A stretch of 31,489 bases of DNA. It comes from a virus. The notes beneath the pieces were generated by a model. That model worked only from the letters and a program-made list of their open reading frames with translations. It was not told the DNA's origin and made no database searches. A program made the position numbers and the translations under genes. Of the stretch, positions 1-7,048 are shown piece by piece (position 1 is the stretch's first letter; the number at the start of each line of letters is the position of its first letter). The stretch is taken from the IMG/VR virus record IMGVR_UViG_3300037487_001700, positions 1 to 31,489 of that record. The stretch is one strand, 5' to 3'.

Positions 1-1158
1 AATGATTACGATACTGGTGGCATTCGTATTAAAAATAATAAGCCTACAACTGCAGCTACAGAAGCATCATCATTAAGTTTTTATGGCTCATCAAATTCAA
101 GTACTGATCTTGATTTGTTTAGAATAAAAGTGACATCTTTACATGGAGGAGTTGCATCAAGTAGAGTTGATTTTTTACAAAATGGCGGAGCGAATAGTGT
201 TGCTAGCTGTACTGCGGCAACATGGACTTTTGGCAGTACTGCTGGAACCACTACACATATAATTAAAGGAGGAGTCTCCGTTAATGCATTTGTGTATAAT
301 GCATCAAATTATTACTCATTAAGAGAGGGTTTTGCTCTTGCAGTTACCGGCGGATCAGGATTGGGAAGTATTTTATCAACGATAATTGGAGGTAACGGAA
401 ATTATGACTGTGCTGCGCTTTATGGTTATCAGGGTATTGCATTCTATACGAATAATGCTCTTGCTGGTTATTTAACGGCAACAGGGGCGCTTACAGTTGG
501 ATTCAATGCAACAGAGCCAATACATAGATTTAATACGGCTGGAATAACTATTAAAGGCCAGACAAACCCTCCAGTTTTAGATTTATGGTATGTTGGAACA
601 AATTTAAGAGCAAAATCTTGTGGAATAAAATTTGGATGGGGCGGAGTAAATAATAGCGATCGAAATGCAGGAATATACGGAAATAGTATTGGCGCGCCAG
701 ATGCGATTGGCATGGATTTTTATAGTTATGTGTCCGATGCATTAGGGGGAAGGTTAGCGGGAAGTTTTGATTATGCAGCAAATTGGACATTTGGACTAGC
801 GTCGTTGGCTCATTCTCACACTTTACATGGTTATCTATCTATGAATGGAGGAGGAACAAGTGGAGCTGCAGATGCGCAACATCCATATTTGGCGCATAAA
901 AAATTGGCTAATACAAGTAGCATTTCAATTGGCGGAACCTTGGGTATTACTCATTCATTGACTTCTGGAAAAATATTAAGCGTTACCGGACGTGTGACAG
1001 GAGCTAATGGTATTACTTATTGTATTAGTAATTTTTTCAAATCAGGTACTACTTCATGGGGATGTGGGATAACAATATCGTCAACGCAGGTTATTATTTT
1101 AAATGAACTTCCAACAGCAATAAATTCATATATATTAGCTGTAACATATGAAGCTTAA
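1..1158 (+). CDS. Tail fibre/receptor-binding-like protein, C-terminal part (5' end outside window)
   Basis: The frame is open from base 1, so this is the 3' part of a longer gene; the first ATG inside it (115) is not a credible start. The 385 visible residues are rich in Gly, Ser, Thr, Asn and Ala and alternate short polar and hydrophobic stretches (GGIRIKNN, GVSVNAFVYN, LSVTGRVTG), typical of beta-structured trimeric tail fibres. About 100 residues before the end the sequence GAADAQHPYLAHKKLANTSS separates a shaft-like part from a compact C-terminal domain, the expected receptor-binding tip. The gene precedes a small frameshifted gene and a terminator, so it closes a late transcription unit. 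The fibre gene at the right edge may be the same or a related gene, but the two frames do not join directly. The fibre role is inferred from composition and position. Confidence 0.7.
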   Translation, partial: NDYDTGGIRIKNNKPTTAATEASSLSFYGSSNSSTDLDLFRIKVTSLHGGVASSRVDFLQNGGANSVASCTAATWTFGSTAGTTTHIIKGGVSVNAFVYNASNYYSLREGFALAVTGGSGLGSILSTIIGGNGNYDCAALYGYQGIAFYTNNALAGYLTATGALTVGFNATEPIHRFNTAGITIKGQTNPPVLDLWYVGTNLRAKSCGIKFGWGGVNNSDRNAGIYGNSIGAPDAIGMDFYSYVSDALGGRLAGSFDYAANWTFGLASLAHSHTLHGYLSMNGGGTSGAADAQHPYLAHKKLANTSSISIGGTLGITHSLTSGKILSVTGRVTGANGITYCISNFFKSGTTSWGCGITISSTQVIILNELPTAINSYILAVTYEA

Positions 1159-1182
1159 ATATCAATTAAAGGAGTATTTTAA

Positions 1183-1474
1183 ATGGCATTAATTAAATCG
1201 TTCGAGTTACCAAGCGGATTAACTGTTGACTTACTGGAAAATTGACGTTTTAACAGTGGATACACGAAACAATAGTTGCTCGTGCGTAGTGTCTGTTTTC
1301 AAAGATACTGCGGCAAGATTGGCAGGGAAGTCTTCAATTGATTACCGTTCATACACATGGAGTGGATCAGATAATCCTTTTGATATTGCAGCCAGCATTG
1401 ACGTAAATCCATTTATCGTTGTTTATGGGAAACTAAAAACATTGATTGAGTTTGCTGATTCCGTTGACTGTTAA
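1183..1474 (+). pseudogene. Small tail-associated-type protein interrupted by a frameshift
   Basis: A good ribosome site (AAAGGAG at about 1169-1175) precedes ATG 1183, which opens MALIKSFELPSGLTVD and then stops at TGA 1243-1245 after 20 codons. The +1 frame from about 1226 continues smoothly as YWKIDVLTVDTRNNSCSCVV and runs to TAA 1474. Together the pieces give a protein of about 96 residues that begins like the short accessory proteins (MALxKxxELPxG...YW) often found after phage tail fibre genes. The break lies at about 1226-1236; two missing bases or one extra base would explain it. It could be a sequencing or assembly error, a real mutation, or less likely a programmed shift; no classic slippery heptamer is visible. 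Confidence 0.6.
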
Positions 1475-1509
1475 CTTGCAAAGCAATTAAAAAACGGTAA
1501 TATTGGCAG

Positions 1510-1540
1510 GCTGCACAAAGGTTGTGTGGCTTTTATCTTT
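1510..1540 (+). terminator. Rho-independent terminator after the tail fibre unit
   Basis: A 9-bp stem pairs 1510-1518 (GCTGCACAA) with 1522-1530 (TTGTGTGGC), with two G-U pairs and a 3-nt loop, and is followed by TTTTATCTTT (1531-1540). It sits between the frameshifted gene and the next start at 1552, where a terminator is expected. Confidence 0.6.
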
Positions 1541-1551
1541 CTGGAGAAACT

Positions 1552-1890
1552 ATGCAATTAAATTTATCCGTTGGCGTAAATGACGAAAAGGGCAATTTAA
1601 TTATTGACCCAGCTACAAATGAAATAATGCCGCTTTATCACTGGGTTCGCATGGCAATTATGAGTCCTTTGGAATCAGACCCAAAGAATCTTGAGCATAC
1701 TCGCAAGCTGCAGACAATTTTTGCAAAGCTTGAGCGAGCCAAGGAAACAAAAATCGTCGAGTTTAAAACAGAGACCGTCAGTTTTATCCGTGAGCGCATG
1801 ATACAAAGTAAAATGCATTTGCTAATTATGACTGCATTCGAAGTAGTTGCCGAGGGAGAAATCTCTGACTCCGCTATGGATGCTGTTTAG
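1552..1890 (+). CDS. Hypothetical phage protein, 112 aa
   Basis: Start ATG 1552 is chosen because GGAG lies at 1542-1545 with a 6-nt spacer; an upstream in-frame start at 1522 would lie inside the terminator stem. The predicted protein is soluble, opens with MQLNLSVGVNDEKGN, and has a long charged helical middle (PLESDPKNLEHTRKLQTIF, LERAKETKIVEF). No signal peptide, membrane segment or catalytic motif is visible. It is the first gene after the fibre terminator and precedes the lysis-like group. The product is not recognised. Confidence 0.7.
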   Translation: MQLNLSVGVNDEKGNLIIDPATNEIMPLYHWVRMAIMSPLESDPKNLEHTRKLQTIFAKLERAKETKIVEFKTETVSFIRERMIQSKMHLLIMTAFEVVAEGEISDSAMDAV

Positions 1891-1963
1891 TATCAAGTTC
1901 CGATGCTTTTTGTGATTGCTCTTTCTTTGATCATATTCTGCTTAAATGCAGGAGGAACAAGAA

Positions 1964-2539
1964 ATGGGCAATTTTCTTTTTAAGGCGTTCAAGCCGCTTG
2001 AAATTTTGGTTGGCAAAATTCATGCTCCGTTTTCTGATCGGTTGATTAAAGGACAAGATTTCTACAACTTCCAATTTGATTTGCAACCAGGCGACATCGT
2101 GCTTTCAAGAATTCGCTGGCATCTGACGAATCTTTTTATTCCTCACTTTTGGAAACACGCAGCGATTGTTTGCAAAGACGGCGCTATCATCGAAGCAACG
2201 GGCGAGGGAGTGCACAAAACAAATCTTTTTGACTTCATATCGACCAAAGATTATTTGATAGTGATGCGGCTTAGAACACCAAATAAAGCGTTGGCTTTAA
2301 ATGCTGCAATTGAGGCTGAGAAGTTAATCGGCAAAGAGTACGACTATCAATTTTCATGCAATAACGAGCAATATTATTGCTCAGAATTGGTTTATCTATC
2401 TTATAGAAATGTTGGCATCGAACTTGTAAAAACAGATGCAAAAAAGCAAATAATGCCGTTTGCGTTTTTCGAGTCACTGAAGACAGAAGTAATATTTATG
2501 AGCGCTTCGTGCGCTGGAAAAATAAGGAAGATTTTTTAA
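1964..2539 (+). CDS. YiiX-like permuted NlpC/P60 (papain-like) hydrolase
   Basis: The start is set at ATG 1964 because AGGAGG (1950-1955) lies 8 nt upstream; ATG 1946 would contain that site. The 191-residue protein shows the order of the permuted NlpC/P60 (YiiX/YaeF-like) fold: PGDIVLSRIRW, then WKHAAIV with the likely catalytic His, EATGEGVHKTNL, and near the C-terminus LIGKEYDYQF followed by YYCSELVYLSY with the likely catalytic Cys. Members of this superfamily cleave amide bonds in cell-wall peptides, lipids or proteins; the substrate here is unknown. The next gene begins 1 nt inside its stop and encodes a lipoprotein, and holin-like membrane proteins follow, so a role in cell-envelope passage or lysis is likely but inferred. 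Confidence 0.75.
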   Translation: MGNFLFKAFKPLEILVGKIHAPFSDRLIKGQDFYNFQFDLQPGDIVLSRIRWHLTNLFIPHFWKHAAIVCKDGAIIEATGEGVHKTNLFDFISTKDYLIVMRLRTPNKALALNAAIEAEKLIGKEYDYQFSCNNEQYYCSELVYLSYRNVGIELVKTDAKKQIMPFAFFESLKTEVIFMSASCAGKIRKIF

Positions 2540-3183
2540 TGAAAAGACTGCTCGCTTTATTGGCTCTTTTGTTATCATCCTGCGGAACTTTGCAAGCCGC
2601 TTCTCCCCAGGCTTTTACAAACAAAGCAGATATGCCGTTCAGCATTGATAATCTGCAATTTAAAGGCGTGGCTTCGGTCGCTCGTAAATCAAGCCATGTA
2701 CTTAAATTCACATTGCCAAAAAGCGTTGAACGCATTGTTTTAACCACTTGCCACGGTACCGAAGAAATATTGGCTCCTGCGAATCCTTTTACTTACAATT
2801 ACATTCCTGTTCATTTAATTGAAGATGTTGATAGCTGTATTGTTAAAGTTGAATCAGCTTCGAAAGAAGCACCGATGACCTTGGCTGTGATTGATTTTTA
2901 CGGTGAAGAAACAAAATTGCCAGCCTGGCTAACATGCAATCGAATAAGCCTCCGAACAGGCGGAGCTTCGATTTGCCAAGTTGCAGCTGGCCTAATTCAG
3001 AGAATTACATTTGATGAAGAAGTCGCGGCCCAAGAGGGAGAAGGATGTAATTTAATCGCTTGTACAGGCGGAAACTGTCTTTGGAAACAAAGCCCAAAAT
3101 ATTGTGTGTATGTTTTTAAAGGCATCAAATCAGGGAATTATCATCGTATGACAACTCGCGGAACTTTACCTTCGGAGAATTAA
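2539..3183 (+). CDS. Predicted lipoprotein, 214 aa
   Basis: ATG 2539 overlaps the previous stop as TAATG. The N-terminus MKRLLALLALLLSSCGTLQA is a classic lipoprotein signal peptide with a lipobox (LLSSC), so the mature protein probably begins at Cys15 and is lipid-anchored. The rest looks beta-rich (FKGVASVARKSSHVLKFTLP, ERIVLTTC) and has several Cys, including a pair in GCNLIACTGGNC, which suggests disulfides and export. No known domain is recognised. Its place between the hydrolase and small membrane proteins fits an envelope or lysis function such as an outer-membrane spanin component or superinfection exclusion, but it is much longer than usual Rz1-like spanins. A lipoprotein suggests, without proving, an envelope suited to one. 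Confidence 0.7.
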   Translation: MKRLLALLALLLSSCGTLQAASPQAFTNKADMPFSIDNLQFKGVASVARKSSHVLKFTLPKSVERIVLTTCHGTEEILAPANPFTYNYIPVHLIEDVDSCIVKVESASKEAPMTLAVIDFYGEETKLPAWLTCNRISLRTGGASICQVAAGLIQRITFDEEVAAQEGEGCNLIACTGGNCLWKQSPKYCVYVFKGIKSGNYHRMTTRGTLPSEN

Positions 3184-3184
3184 A

Positions 3185-3418
3185 ATGATCTTTACTTCGT
3201 TGTTACCAATACTTTCAAAGGTATTTTTGTATTTCATTGGAGTGTTTGTAAAAAAGCAAGAGACAAAAGCCGCGCTAACAAAACAATGGCTCGATAGTAT
3301 TGCAACGATTAATCACGGCGTTCTCGACAGCGTACAAATTAGAGATATGTATGCAGAGGCAAAGGCAAAACTTGATGCAAAAATAGCTGCATTGCCTCCA
3401 AAAACAGGGGGCCAGTAA
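3185..3418 (+). CDS. Small membrane protein, 77 aa
   Basis: CGGAG about 10 nt upstream and immediate continuation from the previous gene support ATG 3185. One N-terminal hydrophobic segment (ILSKVFLYFIGVFV, about residues 8-22) is followed by a charged helical tail (VQIRDMYAEAKAKLDAKIAA). The stop overlaps the next start (TAATG). The topology resembles small accessory proteins of phage lysis cassettes, but no family is recognised. Confidence 0.65.
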   Translation: MIFTSLLPILSKVFLYFIGVFVKKQETKAALTKQWLDSIATINHGVLDSVQIRDMYAEAKAKLDAKIAALPPKTGGQ

Positions 3419-3783
3419 TGCCAGAAAATAGCGTGATATGGATTCTTTCGAGCGTTATTGGCATTCTGCTTGTAATACTTGGATTCTTTTTAAGCTTTCT
3501 TTTCTCAAAAGCATCTGCTTGGGGCGAGGAACAAAAGGAAACTAATAAGCAATTGGCTCTGATAAACCAGACGCTGAGCTATCAAAAAGAACGTAGCGAT
3601 AAGCACGAAACTGAGATCACTGGAATATGGGCTAGGTTGGCAATTATTACGGACCGACTTGCATTCCTATGGACAAGCTTCGAACTCATGCGATTTACTG
3701 GCTGCAAAGACGATTGCCCAGTTTCCGATGCAATAGGGCGCGTACAGGAAATGGCAAGCCGAGAGGCGGCCCGTGGAAAATAA
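3418..3783 (+). CDS. Holin-like/XhlA-like protein: one TM segment plus coiled coil
   Basis: The 121-residue protein begins with one strong transmembrane segment (VIWILSSVIGILLVILGFFL, about residues 6-25). A charged region with coiled-coil character follows (EEQKETNKQLALINQTLSYQ, then HETEITGIWARLAIITDRL), and the C-terminus has a Cys pair (GCKDDCPV). One membrane helix with a cytoplasmic or periplasmic coiled coil is seen in XhlA-type holin partners and some i-spanins. Its place in a run of envelope genes supports a lysis role, but the exact function is inferred. It overlaps the next gene by 11 nt. Confidence 0.6.
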   Translation: MPENSVIWILSSVIGILLVILGFFLSFLFSKASAWGEEQKETNKQLALINQTLSYQKERSDKHETEITGIWARLAIITDRLAFLWTSFELMRFTGCKDDCPVSDAIGRVQEMASREAARGK

Positions 3784-4285
3784 CTCTGCTAGCAACTCGA
3801 TATTTGCCCTTTTAACTGCATTCGTTGTACTGTGGCGAAAACGACTAACAATAGTTTTTTATTTCCTCAAGCTGGTTTGGGGAATACGAAAAGTTTGCAA
3901 ATTAAAAAAGGAGATCGAAATGGTAGAATCGGGCAAAATTGGAATAGCGAATTTAATAATTGCAGTGCACGCTGTGGCTAGTTTATCAACCGGAGTCGCT
4001 GCGCTCGCTGACAAAGGAATTGGGGCCGATGATCTGCCAGAAGTGCAAGAGGCGGGCGTTGCTCTGTTTGCATTGAAAGATTGTAAATTTGACCAGCTAT
4101 CAATCGAAATAGCAGATCTTGATACCGAAGAACAGTTGAGTTTGGCGACCTTGTTTCAAGAGAAGTTTGATCTGCCAAATGACAAAACAGAAGTGCTAGT
4201 CGAAAACGGAATCAAATTTTTGCTAATGGCAATCAGCTTTTTGTTGCCATTATTGCAAAAGACTGCGAAGCCTGCGACTATTTAA
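3773..4285 (+). CDS. Holin-like membrane protein with two possible starts
   Basis: A GTG at 3773 with AGAGG 6 nt upstream gives 170 aa. An in-frame ATG at 3920 has a stronger site (AAGGAG 3908-3913, 6-nt spacer) and gives 121 aa. The long form adds a hydrophobic, basic N-terminus (FALLTAFVVLWRKRL, YFLKLVWGIRKV). Both forms share IGIANLIIAVHAVASLS, a middle acidic region, and a C-terminal membrane segment (FLLMAISFLLPLLQ). Dual starts that differ by a membrane segment are known for holin/antiholin pairs; applying that here is inference. The region between the two starts could instead be a separate small gene read through in frame. It is the last gene before a strong terminator. Confidence 0.6.
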   Translation: MENNSASNSIFALLTAFVVLWRKRLTIVFYFLKLVWGIRKVCKLKKEIEMVESGKIGIANLIIAVHAVASLSTGVAALADKGIGADDLPEVQEAGVALFALKDCKFDQLSIEIADLDTEEQLSLATLFQEKFDLPNDKTEVLVENGIKFLLMAISFLLPLLQKTAKPATI

Positions 4286-4341
4286 TTGATCGACATGACT
4301 TAACTCCACTTCCAAAGAATTGGGCGAATCCTTTCCTTCTG

Positions 4342-4367
4342 CCCTGGCTCAATAGCTGGGGTTTTTT
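4342..4367 (+). terminator. Rho-independent terminator closing the late/lysis unit
   Basis: The stem 4342-4349 (CCCTGGCT) pairs with 4354-4361 (AGCTGGGG), including two G-U pairs, around a CAAT loop. A run of six T follows at 4362-4367. It lies 56 nt after the stop of the preceding gene and directly before the promoter of the recombination operon. Confidence 0.75.
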
Positions 4368-4368
4368 G

Positions 4369-4397
4369 TTTACAATTAAAAATCTATGGACTATAGG
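4369..4397 (+). promoter_or_regulatory. Sigma70-like promoter for the recombination operon
   Basis: TTTACA (4369-4374), a 17-nt spacer and TATAGG (4392-4397) form a plausible -35/-10 pair immediately after the terminator. The -10 box overlaps a CTATAG palindrome (see the operator entry), so a repressor bound there would block polymerase. The first downstream gene is a predicted DNA-binding regulator at 4442. Confidence 0.45.
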
Positions 4398-4425
4398 GCA
4401 TCTATGGGCTACGGTGGCCTATAGG
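4384..4425 (+). promoter_or_regulatory. Repeated CTATAGG/CTATGG boxes, likely operator
   Basis: The 42 bp hold CTATGG at 4384, CTATAGGG at 4391, CTATGGG at 4402 and the perfect palindrome CCTATAGG at 4418-4425. The two CTATAG cores are 28 bp apart. Short repeated boxes of this kind are typical binding sites for ribbon-helix-helix dimers, and two such proteins are encoded just downstream. Autoregulation is inferred. Confidence 0.45.
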
Positions 4426-4441
4426 GACAATAGGAGTTAGA

Positions 4442-4597
4442 ATGGACGAAGAAGAAGTTTTGTTAAAAATTTCAGTACCAGTAAATTTGAGACTGAAATT
4501 AAAAATAGAGGCGACAACTATGAGCATAACGCTTACAAAATTGGTCAACGAAATATTAGAAAGGCACATAGAAAATGGCAAGCTTGTACAACAGTGA
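4442..4597 (+). CDS. Ribbon-helix-helix (CopG/Arc-like) regulator, 51 aa
   Basis: ATG 4442 follows AGGAG (4431-4435) by 6 nt. The protein has the ribbon-helix-helix layout: a short basic beta strand (LLKISVPVNLRLKLKIEA, residues 7-24), a turn, and two helices (SITLTKLVNEILERHIE). Such proteins dimerise and insert the paired strands into the DNA major groove. Its best partner is the repeat cluster at 4384-4425 directly upstream, which would make it an autorepressor of the recombination operon; this is inference. The next gene encodes a second protein of the same fold, read in another frame with a 23-nt overlap, so the two may be paralogues that form hetero- or homodimers. Confidence 0.7.
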   Translation: MDEEEVLLKISVPVNLRLKLKIEATTMSITLTKLVNEILERHIENGKLVQQ

Positions 4598-4760
4598 CGA
4601 CCCAGTTCCAACGAAGATTTTTCTTGCAACCAATTCCCGACTGAAACTAAAGGCTATCGCGAAAGAGCAAGGGCAAACTCTCACTCAATTAATCAACGGC
4701 ATATTTGATGTATTTTTAAAGGAGCACGACAGTGGCAATTCAAAAACTATCGATGGCTGA
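4575..4760 (+). CDS. Second ribbon-helix-helix regulator, 61 aa
   Basis: This protein carries PTKIFLATNSRLKLKAIAKE followed by QGQTLTQLINGIFDVFL, the same strand-helix-helix plan as its upstream neighbour. The shared pattern is NxRLKLK in the strand, then TLTxLxNxI in the second helix. It overlaps the upstream gene by 23 nt and the downstream exonuclease gene by 29 nt, so translation is probably coupled. The likely role is transcription control of the recombination genes or of another early promoter. No antitoxin partner toxin is visible nearby: the neighbours are the regulator and the exonuclease. Confidence 0.65.
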   Translation: MASLYNSDDPVPTKIFLATNSRLKLKAIAKEQGQTLTQLINGIFDVFLKEHDSGNSKTIDG

Positions 4761-5538
4761 TTACCAAGCCCATCCTGCAGTTTCCCGCTCGTACCTTGTT
4801 GATATTCTCAAGTCACCGGCTCACGCCCAGGCTGCCAGGGAAAACCAAGGAGCGCCAACCAAAGCGATGATTCTCGGCAGTGCAACTCACACTTGGCTTT
4901 TGGAGCCAGAGCTTTTCGACGATGAGTTTCTTGTAGCAGATATTGACCGCAGGACAAAAGCCGGAAAAGAAATGGAAGCCCAGGCAAACGAAGCCGGTCT
5001 TGAAATTCTCAAGCCGGACGAAATGCAGCAAATCGATGCAATGATTAAAAGCGTAAACAGCCACAAATCCGCGTCAATTTTAATTTCCAAAGGCGAAGCG
5101 GAGCAATCCGTTTTTTGGATAGATGAAGAAACTGGAATTCAATTGAAATGCAGACCAGACTTTCGCAGGGCTGATGGGATCATCGTTGACCTTAAAACAT
5201 GCCTCGACGCTAGCCCAGAAGCGTTTGTCAAGACGATATTAAACAATAACTATCACATACAGGCAGCGATGTATTTGGACGGGCTGAAAGCGCAAAACGT
5301 CTTTGCAGAGAACTTCACTTTCATCGCTGTAGAAAAAGAGGCACCTTTTGCAGTTGGCGTCTACGTTCTGGATAATGACTTTATCGAAATAGGCCGTCAA
5401 CAATACAAAAAAGCGTTGCAAATCCTAGCTAATTGCATTAAAGAAAAGAAGTATCCCGCTTACAGCGAGGATATTGTGGAACTTAAACCGCCAAAATGGG
5501 CATTTACAAAACGTGAGAATGAGGAGTTTGTAGTATGA
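4732..5538 (+). CDS. RecE/exonuclease VIII-like PD-(D/E)XK exonuclease
   Basis: GTG 4732 is the start because GGAG (4721-4724) lies 7 nt upstream. The 268-aa protein opens with YQAHPAVSRSYLVDILKSPA, the characteristic opening of the RecE/exonuclease VIII C-terminal nuclease family. It has GxxxH (G49, H53), the acidic strand RPDF (D143), IIVDLKT (D153, K155) and a QxxxY helix (Q177, Y181), so the full PD-(D/E)XK set is present. The family degrades the 5' strand of double-stranded DNA ends to give 3' tails for a RecT-type annealase, which is the next gene, overlapping by 4 nt. Length fits the nuclease domain alone without the long N-terminal part of E. coli RecE. It acts in phage recombination and repair in the cytoplasm. 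Confidence 0.88.
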   Translation: MAIQKLSMADYQAHPAVSRSYLVDILKSPAHAQAARENQGAPTKAMILGSATHTWLLEPELFDDEFLVADIDRRTKAGKEMEAQANEAGLEILKPDEMQQIDAMIKSVNSHKSASILISKGEAEQSVFWIDEETGIQLKCRPDFRRADGIIVDLKTCLDASPEAFVKTILNNNYHIQAAMYLDGLKAQNVFAENFTFIAVEKEAPFAVGVYVLDNDFIEIGRQQYKKALQILANCIKEKKYPAYSEDIVELKPPKWAFTKRENEEFVV

Positions 5539-6350
5539 ATGAGCTAGTTAAAATCGAACAAAGCGCAGTAGCAATTCCGCATGGATATGAGAATTACTTC
5601 GACATAGCAAGGTATGAGCAGATCGGAAGAATTGCAAATGTATTTGCAAAATCTGATCTTGTTCCAAAGGATTTTAAAGGCAATCCAAACAACTGCTTTA
5701 TTGCTATACATATGGCCATGCGCCTTAACATTGATCCTCTTTTAGCGATTCAGAATATATACCTAGTAAATGGCAATCCTGGACTCTCGGCAAAGTTATG
5801 CATATCGCTAGCCAACAGAAGCGGAGTATTTGCCGACAATATTGTGTTTACGGAAACTGGAAGCGGAGACGATTTAGTTGTTACAGCAAACGCAAAACTT
5901 AAAAGCAACGGACAGTTTGTAAGCAAGACAATGTCTCTCAAAGAGGCTCACGCTGCAGGCTGGACAGGCAAGCCGGTTTGGAAAAGCCAGCCTGGGCAGA
6001 TGTTGAGCTATCGAACCGCAACGCAACTAATTAGACTGTACGCACCTGACGCAATTCTCGGAATGACAACGGTCGAAGAATGGGAAGACCTAGGCGATGG
6101 TGCACAACAAAGAGTTAGTGGCGGTAGCAATGCGAAGGCAGTAACCGAGTTGTTGGCTAAAGCGGAAGTCAAAAGCGAAGAGGAAGCCGCAACGCAAGCA
6201 ACAAAAGCGCTAGGCACACGACATAAGAGAGAAAAAAAAGCTGACACCAAAGAGGAGCCAAAGCAGGAAATCAAAGCGAAAGATGCAAAAAATGGGGAGA
6301 TAGAACAGGATTTGTTAGATGAATCAGAGCCAGAAAACCTTGATATTTAA
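5535..6350 (+). CDS. recT: RecT family single-strand annealing protein
   Basis: Start ATG 5535 overlaps the exonuclease stop as ATGA. The 271-aa protein shows the RecT core: NCFIAIHMAMRLNIDPLLAI, IYLVNGNPGLSAKLCISLAN, WTGKPVWKSQPGQMLSYRTA and DAILGMTTVEEWED. The last 70 residues are a charged, probably disordered Lys/Glu tail, as in many phage annealases, where such tails bind host SSB or other partners. RecT proteins coat single-stranded DNA made by the paired exonuclease and promote annealing and strand invasion. Family assignment is firm. Confidence 0.9.
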   Translation: MNELVKIEQSAVAIPHGYENYFDIARYEQIGRIANVFAKSDLVPKDFKGNPNNCFIAIHMAMRLNIDPLLAIQNIYLVNGNPGLSAKLCISLANRSGVFADNIVFTETGSGDDLVVTANAKLKSNGQFVSKTMSLKEAHAAGWTGKPVWKSQPGQMLSYRTATQLIRLYAPDAILGMTTVEEWEDLGDGAQQRVSGGSNAKAVTELLAKAEVKSEEEAATQATKALGTRHKREKKADTKEEPKQEIKAKDAKNGEIEQDLLDESEPENLDI

Positions 6351-6371
6351 TTTTTTAATTAGGAGAATTTT

Positions 6372-6752
6372 ATGGATACCACAGGATTAATTAATGGCGT
6401 AGTTAATGGCAAAATGAGTTTGAAGGCGGCACTAGAAGCGGCTTTTGATGCTGGAGCGAATACAATAAATCCCGACAGAAATCATATTATTGATGTATTA
6501 TTTAAAAATAAAAATATGTTTATCAGAACCGTGACGCATCATTACACGGGAAAATTTGTAATGGTGGCAGATGGATTCATTATTTTAGAAAAAGCGGCAT
6601 GGATTGCAGACGACGGACGATTTTCCGATTGTATTAAGACTGGAAAAATTAGTGAAGTCGAACCTTATTTTGACGACAGAATGATCGTTGGCGTCGGCGC
6701 TATTATTGATTCGTGCGAATGGAAACATGATTTGCCGAGGTCTCAAAAATGA
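6372..6752 (+). CDS. Hypothetical protein, 126 aa
   Basis: AGGAG about 7 nt before ATG 6372 supports the start. The protein begins [20 protein letters not shown] and then alternates hydrophobic and charged residues ([20 protein letters not shown]), suggesting a small alpha/beta fold without membrane segments. No family is recognised. It follows recT and its stop overlaps the start of the G-rich repeat ORF as ATGA, so it belongs to the recombination transcript. Confidence 0.6.
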   Translation: MDTTGLINGVVNGKMSLKAALEAAFDAGANTINPDRNHIIDVLFKNKNMFIRTVTHHYTGKFVMVADGFIILEKAAWIADDGRFSDCIKTGKISEVEPYFDDRMIVGVGAIIDSCEWKHDLPRSQK

Positions 6753-6961
6753 TCAATCAAACTCTCATGAGAGAAGGATATATGCAAAGTTGGAGTAGGA
6801 GTGGGAGTAGGAGTAGGAGTGGGAGTAGGAGTTGGAGTGGGGGTAGGAGTGGGAGTAGGAGTGGGAGTAGGAGTGGGAGTAGGAGTGGGAGTGGGAGTAG
6901 GAGTTGGAGTGGGGGTAGGAGTGGGAGTGGGAGTAGGAGTTGGAGTGGGGGTAGGAGTTAA
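6749..6961 (+). CDS. Ser/Arg/Gly repeat ORF encoded by a G-rich hexamer array
   Basis: ATG 6749 overlaps the previous stop; an inner ATG at 6782 has AGAAGGA upstream. After about 14 ordinary residues the product becomes [17 protein letters not shown]-type repeats and stops at TAA 6959-6961 at the array end. If translated, it would be a strongly basic, disordered, RS-like peptide able to bind nucleic acid. The ORF may equally be a by-product of a DNA element: hexamer arrays stay open in some frames by chance. Translation is therefore uncertain. Confidence 0.35.
   Translation: MINQTLMREGYMQSWSRSGSRSRSGSRSWSGGRSGSRSGSRSGSRSGSGSRSWSGGRSGSGSRSWSGGRS
6792..6959 (+). repeat. Array of 28 GGAGTN hexamers, G-rich on the + strand
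   Basis: From 6792 to 6959 the sequence is 28 units of GGAGTA, GGAGTG or GGAGTT, with three GGGGTA variants. Higher-order copies exist: the five-unit series GGAGTA-GGAGTT-GGAGTG-GGGGTA-GGAGTN occurs three times, offset by 12 and then 6 units, which points to growth by slippage or unequal exchange. The regularly spaced G runs could form G-quadruplex structures on the + strand. Confidence 0.9.
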
Positions 6962-6997
6962 ATAAAAACTCTTGATTCTCGCCGTATTCTTTGCAGC

Positions 6998-7030
6998 AAA
7001 AAAGAGCAGGGAATAAGTCCTGCTTTTTTT
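6998..7030 (+). terminator. Terminator after the hexamer array
   Basis: AGCAGG (7005-7010) pairs with CCTGCT (7019-7024) around an 8-nt loop. The stem is flanked by an A run on the left and seven T (7024-7030) on the right, so it could stop transcripts in the + direction and perhaps in both. It separates the recombination genes from the Rad50-like gene pair. Confidence 0.65.
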
Positions 7031-7048
7031 AAATGAGGAGAAATAAAA

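Noticed and set aside
4442-4760. Toxin-antitoxin pair
   Set aside because: Both small proteins look like DNA-binding RHH proteins and no toxin-like gene is next to them.
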